From assembly GCA_947593895.1 (NCBI GenBank), contig CANQDY010000023.1, positions 1 through 13,058 of the forward strand: 13,058 nucleotides of DNA. Reading direction: 5' to 3'. The notes beneath the pieces were generated by a model, which ran no database searches, had not been told where the DNA came from, and saw only the letters and a program-made list of their open reading frames with translations. Shown here piece by piece: positions 1 through 5,921 of this stretch. The stretch is from an uncultured Bacilli bacterium. Lineage in GTDB: Bacteria > Bacillota_I > Bacilli_A > RFN20 > CAG-449. The translations under genes and the position numbers were made by a program. How positions within the stretch are numbered: position 1 is the stretch's first letter; each line of letters opens with the position of its first letter.

Positions 1-289
1 CCGCCATATGAGAAATCGCTTGTGGAGAAAAAACCGGTTCACCTTCAAAATATACCTGCATCGATTTAGCACCATGAAACATATAATTTGTTATCGCTTT
101 GGTAATTTCACCTAATTGTTCAATTGAATAGTTTAGATTTTTACCAACTCCATTTTTTTCAAATTGAATCATATAATAAGCATTATTTGATGCAATGGGA
201 ATAATTGATATAAATGCGCTGACAAGTATGAATAAAAATGAAAACATAATTGATATAATATAATCACAAACTTTTAATACTTTTTTCAT
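1..289 (-). CDS. DUF1461 / TIGR01906-like integral membrane protein, 3' part missing
   Basis: The open frame runs leftwards from ATG (287-289) and leaves the window after 96 codons, so only the N-terminal part is visible. Residues about 10-33 form one hydrophobic helix, either a signal anchor or the first membrane segment. The following part contains YYMIQFEKNGV near residue 39, a polar helix with EQLGEITKAITNYM, and the end FSPQAISHM. This matches my memory of the TIGR01906/DUF1461 family, with its N-terminal helix, an external YY...F..y segment and the F(S/T)xxExxHMxDV stretch. The family function is unknown. A weak Shine-Dalgarno AAGGT (297-301, complement) lies 7 bases upstream. The gene diverges from the nuclease gene and shares a 121-bp A/T-rich spacer with it. 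The family call is from pattern recognition and was not searched. Confidence 0.75.
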   Translation of the reverse strand, partial: MKKVLKVCDYIISIMFSFLFILVSAFISIIPIASNNAYYMIQFEKNGVGKNLNYSIEQLGEITKAITNYMFHGAKSMQVYFEGEPVFSPQAISHMA

Positions 290-306
290 ATTTTTTACCT
301 TAACCA

Positions 307-342
307 TAATAATTATAATTATTATTGTACTGATTTTACAAT
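307..342. promoter_or_regulatory. A/T-rich palindrome and candidate divergent promoter
   Basis: The spacer between the two divergent genes holds the perfect palindrome AATAATTATAATTATT, which is part of a longer symmetric A/T run. For the leftward gene, TTGTAA (336-341, complement) and TATAAT (312-317, complement) are 18 bp apart, a reasonable sigma-A arrangement. For the rightward nuclease gene I see no convincing -35/-10 pair. The palindrome may be chance in such A/T-rich DNA. Confidence 0.35.
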
Positions 343-373
343 AATTATATCTTTTATTTATTTTCTATAGGTG

Positions 374-393
374 CTATCATATTATTGTGATAG
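374..393 (+). repeat. Small inverted repeat in the nuclease leader
   Basis: CTATCA (374-379) and TGATAG (388-393) form a perfect 6-bp inverted repeat with an 8-nt spacer, ending seven bases before the weak Shine-Dalgarno AGGAAG (400-405) of the nuclease gene. It could be an mRNA hairpin near the ribosome site or an operator half-site pair. It is short enough to be chance. Confidence 0.3.
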
Positions 394-410
394 AAAGATA
401 GGAAGTATTT

Positions 411-2042
411 ATGAAAATAAGAAAAATATTTGTTTTAACTGCTTCAATCTTGTTCCTTGGAGGATGTAATTCCTCTAGTGTTACAAGTACTAGTCAACAA
501 ACAAGTTCAACATCAGATAATGAAACATCAATTACGAGTCAAAGTTCTAATAATTCAGCAAGTGATTTGACTACATCATATGATCAATCTAGTTCAAATT
601 CATCTGTTGAAAATACCTCTAGTGTTACAAGTACTAGTCAACAAACAAGTTCAACATCAGATAATGAAACATCAATTACGAGTCAAAGTTCTAATAATTC
701 AACAAGTGATTTGACTACATCATATGATCAATCTAGTTCAAATTCATCTGTTGAAGTAGTTGAAAAAGTGGCAACAATTAATGTTGTAAATGTCGATTCT
801 GAGGAAGGATATCCTGTAACTGAAGATAATTTTGCTTGTAGTGAAGGATTAAAAATCACTTCTCTAACTAAAATTTTATCTGCAGGTGTAGGAATGAATA
901 AAGTTAGATTTGGTAGTGGTAAAGTTGCCGGAGTTATGGAAATTGCTATTAGTTCACCAATGAAAGTAAAATCAATTTCTTTTGATGCTTCAGCTTATAA
1001 TAAAGATACTCCAGAAGTAAAAATCACTTTATCAAATGCAGAATCAGAAACTCAAGCAATAACTAACGATTCAACATATGTTTTTAATTTTAATGGAGTG
1101 GACAATATTTCTAGTATTAAAATTGAAAGTGTAATTACAGGAAAACGTTTCTATTTAGGTGATATCAAAATCAGTGCGGAAAGTTTATCAGGCGGAGGAA
1201 ACTCATCATCTACTTCATCATCAAGTTCAGTTGTTACTCCTTCATCAGATTCTACCCAAACACATGATTCGACACCATTTATTGGAGTCGGAGATATCTC
1301 TGATCCAAGTAAGGATCCATATAAGGGAACTTATTATAATAATATAAGTGAAACCAAGACTGGTGATAACCTAATTAGAGATTTGTATAGTTTAATTTCT
1401 AGCACTCATAATTCCAAGAGTTACGATTCTTTATGGAATGGATATAAATTGACAGACTTAAAACCTGGAACCAATTATATTTGGGATATGTATTCTAATG
1501 AGAAATATGTATATGGTTCAAAGCAATGTGGGAATTATAGTGGTGAAGGATCTTGCTACAATCGTGAACATAGTGTTCCTAAAAGTTGGTTTAATGAAGC
1601 TTCACCAATGAAATCTGATATTTACCATGTTGTTCCAACCGACGGATATGTTAATGGTAGAAGAAGTAATTATCCGTTTGGAGAAGTTGGTTCGGCAACA
1701 TATACTTCAAAAAATGGAAGTAAACTTGGTCCTTCAAGTGTATCAGGAATTTCTGGAACAGTATTTGAACCTATAGATGAATATAAAGGTGATTTTGCAA
1801 GAATTTATTTCTATATGGCGACAAGATATAAAGATAAATGTGGTTCATGGAGTGGAGGAGTATTTAGTTCATCATATCCATATATCAAAAAACCATATTT
1901 TGACTTATATCTTAAATGGGCATTGGAAGATCCGGTTTCAGAGAAAGAAATCCAAAGAAATGAAGGAGGACAAATGCATCAAGGTAATCGAAACCCTTAT
2001 GTTGATCATCCATCATATTTCTATCGAGCATATTGTCAATAA
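411..2042 (+). CDS. Secreted lipoprotein nuclease, endonuclease I family
   Basis: Predicted 543-aa surface lipoprotein. The start has a lysine-rich n-region, a hydrophobic core and the lipobox LGGC with Cys19, so it should be lipid-anchored outside the membrane. Residues about 20-115 are Ser/Thr/Asn/Gln-rich and consist of two nearly identical 48-residue repeats. Residues about 115-257 look like a beta-rich domain ending in GKRFYLGDIKI, and residues about 260-290 form a second Ser-rich linker. Residues about 295-543 are the catalytic domain of the endonuclease I / Vvn group (PF04231): NREHSVPKSWF with Glu386-His387, YHVVPTDGYVNGRRSN from Tyr405 to Asn420, and HQGNRNPYVDHP near the C-terminus. 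Known members are Mg2+-dependent, non-specific nucleases of the beta-beta-alpha-metal type. A role in degrading external DNA/RNA for nucleotide scavenging is inferred. The Shine-Dalgarno AGGAAG (400-405) is weak. The gene is probably monocistronic, with a terminator directly behind it. Confidence 0.9.
   Translation: MKIRKIFVLTASILFLGGCNSSSVTSTSQQTSSTSDNETSITSQSSNNSASDLTTSYDQSSSNSSVENTSSVTSTSQQTSSTSDNETSITSQSSNNSTSDLTTSYDQSSSNSSVEVVEKVATINVVNVDSEEGYPVTEDNFACSEGLKITSLTKILSAGVGMNKVRFGSGKVAGVMEIAISSPMKVKSISFDASAYNKDTPEVKITLSNAESETQAITNDSTYVFNFNGVDNISSIKIESVITGKRFYLGDIKISAESLSGGGNSSSTSSSSSVVTPSSDSTQTHDSTPFIGVGDISDPSKDPYKGTYYNNISETKTGDNLIRDLYSLISSTHNSKSYDSLWNGYKLTDLKPGTNYIWDMYSNEKYVYGSKQCGNYSGEGSCYNREHSVPKSWFNEASPMKSDIYHVVPTDGYVNGRRSNYPFGEVGSATYTSKNGSKLGPSSVSGISGTVFEPIDEYKGDFARIYFYMATRYKDKCGSWSGGVFSSSYPYIKKPYFDLYLKWALEDPVSEKEIQRNEGGQMHQGNRNPYVDHPSYFYRAYCQ
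472..755 (+). repeat. 144-bp near-perfect tandem duplication inside the nuclease gene
   Basis: Bases 472-611 recur at 616-755, an offset of 144 bp (48 codons), so the frame is kept. I find one difference in 140 aligned bases: G at 558 versus A at 702, which changes GCA (Ala) to ACA (Thr). The unit encodes a Ser/Thr/Gln/Asn-rich stalk between the lipobox and the first folded domain. Near identity at the DNA level points to a recent duplication, and a repeat like this is prone to expansion and contraction. Confidence 0.95.
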
Positions 2043-2057
2043 AAAAATTTAAATTTG

Positions 2058-2084
2058 ACCTCTAGAAAGTTTCTAGAGGTTTTT
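2058..2084 (+). terminator. Rho-independent terminator of the nuclease gene
   Basis: ACCTCTAG (2058-2065) pairs with CTAGAGGT (2073-2080), and the inner AAA/TTT can extend the stem to 11 bp. It is followed by TTTT (2081-2084). It lies 16 bases after the TAA stop. The A-run just upstream could give weak function in the opposite direction, but no opposing gene is present. Confidence 0.9.
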
Positions 2085-2140
2085 AAATGATTAATTTTTT
2101 AAATCAATAAATAACGATTTATTTATTACATGAAATTAAA

Positions 2141-2146
2141 TATAAT
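2141..2146 (+). promoter_or_regulatory. Candidate -10 box of the three-gene cassette
   Basis: TATAAT lies 23 bases before the chosen ATG at 2170, downstream of the nuclease terminator, where a new promoter is expected. No good -35 is visible at 16-18 bp upstream (TTTATT-like only), so the assignment rests on the -10 alone. Confidence 0.4.
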
Positions 2147-2169
2147 TAATTTTGAGTAAAGGAACTATT

Positions 2170-2550
2170 ATGAAATCGAAAAAAATATTAAGCTTTTCAA
2201 GTATTATTTCAGTTATTTTTACTGCAACACCATTAAAACGATTAAAGTTTAGTTTAATTATTTTGCTCGGTGTGCTTGTTTCACTTGGTTTAATATATTT
2301 CTCTGTATGGTTTTATTTTTTTAATCCTTGGGCTAATTTAGTTTTATTATCACAAATTATCTCAATAGTTTTAACTTTGATATTTTCAATTATTTTAGTA
2401 TTATTTGTGATTAATCAGGTTGTTGTTTTATTTGCAAATTTTAAGGAATTTTCCGGTAGTATTAAGTATGCAGTACTAACATTAATTATATCTTTGATTA
2501 CTATTATATCTACATGTGTAGGAGTTTGTTTTGTTTTAAAATTGCTATAG
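2170..2550 (+). CDS. Small integral membrane protein, unknown function
   Basis: I do not recognise this 126-aa protein. The open frame extends to a TTG at 2152, but ATG 2170 is preferred: AAAGGA (2158-2163) sits 6 bases before it, while nothing precedes the TTG. The short N-terminus is basic (MKSKK) with a Ser/Thr-rich stretch. It is followed by hydrophobic segments at about residues 27-50, 57-88 (possibly two passes) and 100-125, giving three or four membrane passes with a short Lys/Glu/Ser loop near residue 93. It is the first gene of a tight cassette: the next start follows after 9 bases. Because the middle gene is soluble and the third is also membrane-bound, the three may form or regulate one membrane assembly, but this is inference from order and spacing alone. 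Confidence 0.7.
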   Translation: MKSKKILSFSSIISVIFTATPLKRLKFSLIILLGVLVSLGLIYFSVWFYFFNPWANLVLLSQIISIVLTLIFSIILVLFVINQVVVLFANFKEFSGSIKYAVLTLIISLITIISTCVGVCFVLKLL

Positions 2551-2559
2551 AGAGAAAAT

Positions 2560-3258
2560 ATGAAAAATAATTATCGATTTTTAGAATTATATAAAGAATT
2601 AGAAATGTATCTTGATGGAAAGTTTCCAAGTAGTGATTCATCAATTAAGGAATATATTCATACTCTTGAAAAATCTATGGTTAAGGAAGATGTATCTAAA
2701 GCTGCAGTATTAGATTTTTTACGTTCAACGAGAAACCATATTGTTCATCGTAATGTTGATGAATATGTTGAAATATCCTCGAAAGCAATACAATTTCTTG
2801 AAAATGAAATTAGTAAGTTTAAAAATCCAATTTTATCAATCAATATTATGACAACGTTAAAAAAAGTTTATTATATACGGACGAATTATAATACGTTAGA
2901 AGTTTTAAATAATATATATACTAATTCATATGATATTGTTCCGATATTGAATAGTCAAAATCAAGTAATAGGTGTTTTTTCACTTGATGTAATTTTAAAA
3001 AGTATATATCAACGCGGAATGGGTAAAATAGAAAAAGAATCAGTAATTGAAGATTTTGCTGATTTTATCGGATTAAACGATCAAATAAAAGAAAGATTTG
3101 AGTTTGTTTCTGGAAAATGTCCTCTTGATGAAATTATGAGTTTATTTGATTCTAAAAACGAAAAAAAATTAAAAATGATATTTGTTACAGGCAACGGATC
3201 AAAAAAAGCTCCATTAATTGGAATTATCACTCCTCACGACATCATAAATTCAAAATAG
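2560..3258 (+). CDS. HEPN-like domain plus CBS-pair protein
   Basis: Soluble 232-aa protein with no signal peptide or membrane segment. Residues 1 to about 88 are helical and contain FLRSTRNHIVH, in which Arg58-Asn-x-x-x-His63 fits the RNxxxH (Rx4-6H) signature of HEPN domains, many of which are ribonucleases. Residues about 92-150 and 183-232 resemble the two halves of a CBS pair: YDIVPILNSQNQVIGVFSLD in the first and APLIGIITPHDII in the second. The loop-then-G-hydrophobic-h-S/T-x-x-D pattern is typical of CBS motifs, which commonly bind adenosine nucleotides. A nucleotide-sensing regulator or RNA-acting protein is possible. Equally, the HEPN part may be a non-catalytic interaction module. 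Only AGAG lies upstream as ribosome site, which suggests coupling to the first gene 9 bases before. The third gene starts 8 bases after the stop. Confidence 0.75.
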   Translation: MKNNYRFLELYKELEMYLDGKFPSSDSSIKEYIHTLEKSMVKEDVSKAAVLDFLRSTRNHIVHRNVDEYVEISSKAIQFLENEISKFKNPILSINIMTTLKKVYYIRTNYNTLEVLNNIYTNSYDIVPILNSQNQVIGVFSLDVILKSIYQRGMGKIEKESVIEDFADFIGLNDQIKERFEFVSGKCPLDEIMSLFDSKNEKKLKMIFVTGNGSKKAPLIGIITPHDIINSK

Positions 3259-3266
3259 GTGGTTAG

Positions 3267-3857
3267 ATGAAAACTTTATGTAGATTCACTTCAGTTTTAA
3301 TTACATTTGTTTTAAGTATAATTATTCTGATTCTACATTATGCTTTTTATGACAAAACTACTTTTTTAGTATATTTTCAGCTATTTTTATGTCCATTTTT
3401 TAGTCTTGTTGTAGTCTTATTATCGATGTTTTTTAAAATTAAAATTCCATTAACTCTTAATATTGCAATTAATCTGCATTTGATTTTGACAATTGGTCTT
3501 GGAACAGTTCTCGATCTTTATCAGAGGTTATTTTGGTGGGATTTATTTGTTCATGGAATGTTTGGTTCAATTGGTGTTTTCACATTAATGACGATTTTTA
3601 AAAATGATAATTATAAATATTGTTTAGCTTTTTCTTTAGCATCATTAGGATTAGGTGGTTTATGGGAGTTATTCGAATATAGTGGTGATGTCATATTAAA
3701 AAATGATGTTCAGCGAATTAATGAGTCAATTAATAATAACAAACTTCCTCAAGCAGATATCATGGAGGATCTTTTAGTTACTATTATTGGTGCAATACTT
3801 TTTGTTGGTTTTTATTTCCTGATAGGTTTTTACAAGAAAAAAATTCTAGAAAAATAA
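3267..3857 (+). CDS. DUF2238/YjdF-like integral membrane protein
   Basis: This 196-aa protein has about six hydrophobic segments (residues roughly 8-25, 32-53, 62-81, 94-110, 117-134 and 170-188). Polar residues cluster where the DUF2238/YjdF family has its conserved ones, as I remember them: WWDLFVHGMFG with Trp91, Asp92 and His96; GLWELFEYSGD with Glu134, Glu137 and Asp141; and DIMEDLLVTIIGA with Asp164, Asp168 and Gly175. The family function is not established. Acidic and His residues at membrane borders suggest a catalytic or metal site, which is inference. AGGTGG (3257-3262) lies 4 bases before the ATG and overlaps the previous stop, so the gene is probably co-transcribed with the HEPN/CBS gene. 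No strong terminator follows directly. Confidence 0.7.
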   Translation: MKTLCRFTSVLITFVLSIIILILHYAFYDKTTFLVYFQLFLCPFFSLVVVLLSMFFKIKIPLTLNIAINLHLILTIGLGTVLDLYQRLFWWDLFVHGMFGSIGVFTLMTIFKNDNYKYCLAFSLASLGLGGLWELFEYSGDVILKNDVQRINESINNNKLPQADIMEDLLVTIIGAILFVGFYFLIGFYKKKILEK

Positions 3858-4025
3858 GAAAAGTATCCAAAAAATAAAAAAGCAAATACATTGGAAAAGA
3901 GTTATTAATAGTATAATTATTCGTTGTAATTCTAAATAATTTATATCAAACATTTAAGAAAAAATAATAAAACTTAAATACTTATAAGTAAAATATATCT
4001 GGTTACTTTTTAATCTTAAATTTAA

Positions 4026-4084
4026 AAAATAATTTATTTAATCGATCAACAAATTTTGATTGATTAAATAGAATAAATTATTTT
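4026..4084. repeat. Long A/T-rich inverted repeat
   Basis: The left arm 4026-4048 pairs with the right arm 4057-4084. The inner part TAATCGATCA matches TGATTGATTA with one G-T pair. The outer AAAATAATTTATT matches AATAAATTATTTT exactly. The right arm carries a 5-nt bulge and the loop is 8 nt. With T-runs on one side it could end transcription of the upstream cassette 170 bases away, or be a remnant of a small inverted-repeat element. No target-site duplication is evident. Confidence 0.6.
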
Positions 4085-4121
4085 ACCACTAAATGAATTA
4101 AAATGTATTTTCCAAATATAA

Positions 4122-4289
4122 TTTTCTAGATTTACAAATTTTCCGTTTTTTATATTGGTAATTTTTACTATCATAATACTTTTAATTATAAAAGAATATA
4201 TTGAACGAGTGTATCTTCATCAGTATTACATGCAATCAGCATTTAAATACAAGTTAATATCAGCGTTTTTCTTTGCTCTTATAGAATAA
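4122..4289 (+). pseudogene. Possible remnant of a membrane-protein gene
   Basis: Between stops at 4119-4121 and 4287-4289 one frame reads a hydrophobic helix (FILVIFTIIILLII) followed by KEYIERVYLHQYYMQSAFKY and LISAFFFALIE. It looks protein-like and is locally less A/T-rich than its surroundings. There is no ATG near its beginning; TTG 4155 has no Shine-Dalgarno. It may be a decayed gene end, a very small membrane protein, or chance. I do not recognise a family. Confidence 0.25.
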
Positions 4290-4315
4290 TCTTTTTCTTT
4301 AATATTTTAAAATTC

Positions 4316-4344
4316 TTTACATTGACTTTAAAGTTAGTTATAAC
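4316..4344 (+). promoter_or_regulatory. Promoter of the M18 aminopeptidase gene
   Basis: TTTACA (4316-4321) and TATAAC (4339-4344) are 17 bp apart, 23 bases before the start codon. The -10 lies inside the perfect palindrome TTAGTTATAACTAA (4334-4347), which could be an operator. A nearby TTGACT (4322-4327) is too close to this -10 to serve as its -35. Confidence 0.55.
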
Positions 4345-4367
4345 TAATAAATAAGGAGGAAATTAAT

Positions 4368-5735
4368 ATGTATAATAAAGATGCATGGCAAAAATACCTA
4401 CCTGATCATCTTGATGAGGTAATGGATTTTAACGAAGAATATAAAAAGTTTTTAAGTGCAAGTAAAACTGAAAGACTTGCTGTTAATGAAAGTGTAAAGC
4501 TATGTGAAATGAAGGGCTTTAAACCTTTATCATCATTTAAAAAATTAGTAAAAGGCGATAAAGTATATGTAGTTAATAAAAATAAAAATATTGCTATATT
4601 TGTAATTGGAGAAAAAAATGTTGAAGAAGGACTTCATGTTTTAGGTGCACATATTGATTCACCACGTATGGATTTAAAACAAAATCCGTTATATCAAAAA
4701 AATGATATCTGTTATCTTGATACTCATTACTATGGTGGAATTAAAAAGTATCAATGGGTCACTATACCTCTTGCTTTACATGGTGTAGTTTGTAAAAAGG
4801 ATGGAACAAATATATTAATTAATATCGGTGAAGATGAAAATGATCCCGTATTAGGAATTACTGATTTATTAATTCATTTAAGTGGTGATCAAATGCAAAA
4901 AAATGCCGCAAGAGTAATTGAAGGTGAAGATCTTGATGTTACAGTAGGTACCTTACCATTAAATGGTGAAGAAAAAGATGCAGTAAAATTAAATGTTTTA
5001 CGCTTATTAAAAGAAAAATATGATATTGAAGAGGAAGACTTTGTTTCTGCAGAAATTGAGGTTGTTCCAGCTGGAAAAGCAAGGGACTTTGGTCTTGATC
5101 GTTCGATGGTGGCTGGATATGGTCATGATGATCGAGTTTGTGCTTATACTTCATTAAGAGCAATTCTTGATGTTGAATCAAGCGAATATACCTCTTGTTG
5201 TATTTTAGTTGATAAAGAAGAAATTGGTTCGGTTGGCGCTACAGGGGCTCAATCAAAATTTTTTGAAAATGTAATCGCTGAATTAATTAGTCTTCAAGGT
5301 GATTATTCTGATTTGAAACTTAGAAAAGCTTTAACTTTGACTAAAATGTTATCAAGTGATGTTTCTGCTGCTTTTGATCCAATTTATCCGGCAGTTAATG
5401 AGTTAAGGAATACTGCTTATTTAGGCCATGGTATTTGCTTTAATAAATACACCGGATCACGTGGAAAATCTGGATCTAATGATGCTAATCCTGAATATAT
5501 GGCGCAAATTAGAAATATTATGGATCAAAATAATATATATTATCAAACGTCAGAATTAGGTCGTGTTGATGTTGGAGGTGGCGGAACAATTGCTTATATT
5601 TTAGGTAATTATAATATGAATGTTATTGATGCTGGGATTGCAGTTCTGTCAATGCACGCACCAATGGAAATTGTTTCAAAAGTTGATATTTATGAAGCAT
5701 ATTTAGCTTATAAAATATTTTTATTAAAAGCATAA
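4368..5735 (+). CDS. M18 family metallo-aminopeptidase
   Basis: This 455-aa protein has the usual length of peptidase family M18 (aspartyl aminopeptidase / ApeA type). These are cytoplasmic dinuclear-metal enzymes that remove N-terminal, often acidic, residues from peptides. The expected metal and catalytic residues are present in order: His95 in GAHIDSPR, Asp254 in GHDDR, Glu284-Glu285 in DKEEIGSVGA, Asp331 in SSDVSAAFDP and His430 in SMHAPME. YTGSRGKSGSNDANPE and the GGGGTIAY stretch are also family-like. There is no signal peptide. A full Shine-Dalgarno, AAGGAGGA (4353-4360), stands 7 bases before the ATG. The gene has its own promoter and no obvious functional link to its neighbours. I see no clear terminator behind it, so some read-through into the riboswitch region is possible. 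Substrate preference cannot be read from the sequence. Confidence 0.93.
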   Translation: MYNKDAWQKYLPDHLDEVMDFNEEYKKFLSASKTERLAVNESVKLCEMKGFKPLSSFKKLVKGDKVYVVNKNKNIAIFVIGEKNVEEGLHVLGAHIDSPRMDLKQNPLYQKNDICYLDTHYYGGIKKYQWVTIPLALHGVVCKKDGTNILINIGEDENDPVLGITDLLIHLSGDQMQKNAARVIEGEDLDVTVGTLPLNGEEKDAVKLNVLRLLKEKYDIEEEDFVSAEIEVVPAGKARDFGLDRSMVAGYGHDDRVCAYTSLRAILDVESSEYTSCCILVDKEEIGSVGATGAQSKFFENVIAELISLQGDYSDLKLRKALTLTKMLSSDVSAAFDPIYPAVNELRNTAYLGHGICFNKYTGSRGKSGSNDANPEYMAQIRNIMDQNNIYYQTSELGRVDVGGGGTIAYILGNYNMNVIDAGIAVLSMHAPMEIVSKVDIYEAYLAYKIFLLKA

Positions 5736-5765
5736 TTACGATTTTTGTAGTATTTGTTTAAAAAT

Positions 5766-5776
5766 TATAATATAAT
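5766..5776 (+). promoter_or_regulatory. -10 region of the Mn2+ riboswitch transcript
   Basis: Two overlapping TATAAT boxes (5766-5771 and 5771-5776) precede the riboswitch by 8-18 bases, so the RNA would begin at or just before the P1 helix. The -35 is weak: TTGTAG (5745-5750) is 15 or 20 bp away. Confidence 0.55.
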
Positions 5777-5783
5777 ATTTTAA

Positions 5784-5880
5784 GTAGAGGGGAGTAGCTA
5801 CCACATCTTGTGGTTTAACTAGTCGTCAATACGAGATAATCTCCGGTTAGTTAAAAATCCCAAAAGTGCAAGACTTCTAC
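5784..5880 (+). ncRNA. yybP-ykoY family Mn2+ riboswitch aptamer
   Basis: The leader carries the family's conserved strings: GGGGAGTAGC (5789-5798), GTCGTCAATACGAG (5822-5834), CTCCGG (5841-5846) and GTGCAAGAC (5866-5874). Visible helices are P1 (5784-5790 with 5874-5880), a hairpin ACCACA/TGTGGT, an outer TAACTA/TTAGTTA stem and the inner GAGA/TCTC hairpin. This family is established as an Mn2+ sensor that often precedes Mn2+ exporters, including P-type ATPases in lactic acid bacteria. Here it lies directly upstream of such an ATPase. The 3' strand of P1 is part of the following terminator, which predicts an Mn2+-dependent ON switch. Confidence 0.92.
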
Positions 5881-5897
5881 ATTTGTAGATGTCTTTT
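5872..5897 (+). terminator. Riboswitch expression-platform terminator
   Basis: GACTTCTAC (5872-5880) pairs with GTAGATGTC (5885-5893) with one U-U mismatch and an ATTT loop, followed by TTTT-A-TTTT. The left arm contains the whole 3' strand of aptamer P1 (5874-5880), so aptamer and terminator cannot form together. Mn2+-stabilised P1 should therefore prevent termination. Confidence 0.88.
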
Positions 5898-5921
5898 ATT
5901 TTGACTTTGGAGGGAAATGAA

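Larger units (their letters stand above)
3858..4315. other. Non-coding, A/T-rich gap behind the membrane cassette
   Basis: This stretch of about 460 bases holds no gene with a start and ribosome site. Two structures stand out and are listed separately: a long inverted repeat (4026-4084) and an open frame without a good start (4122-4289) that reads like a piece of a membrane protein. The rest is A/T-rich sequence with no feature I can support, and no RNA gene is recognised. Confidence 0.6.

Noticed and set aside
472..755. Tandem repeat considered as a CRISPR array or mobile-element end
   Set aside because: There are only two long copies, with no spacers and no flanking target duplication. The unit is in frame and encodes a Ser/Thr stalk.
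1159..1347. Second-frame open reading frames inside the nuclease gene (also 1777-2052)
   Set aside because: They overlap the lipoprotein nuclease in another frame and give His/Leu- or Ile/Lys-biased peptides typical of shadow frames.
2560..3258. HEPN/CBS gene as the toxin of a classical HEPN-MNT toxin-antitoxin pair
   Set aside because: Neither neighbour resembles an MNT nucleotidyltransferase or any known antitoxin; both flanking products are polytopic membrane proteins.
4322..4327. TTGACT as -35 of the aminopeptidase promoter
   Set aside because: It is only 11 bp from the available -10 (4339-4344). TTTACA at 4316-4321 gives the normal 17-bp spacing.
4939..5181. Minus-strand open frame inside the M18 aminopeptidase gene
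   Set aside because: It is antisense to a well-supported gene, has low-complexity His/Gln/Leu-rich composition and no start signal. The same applies to minus-strand frames at 6465-6671, 6683-6949 and 7703-7897.
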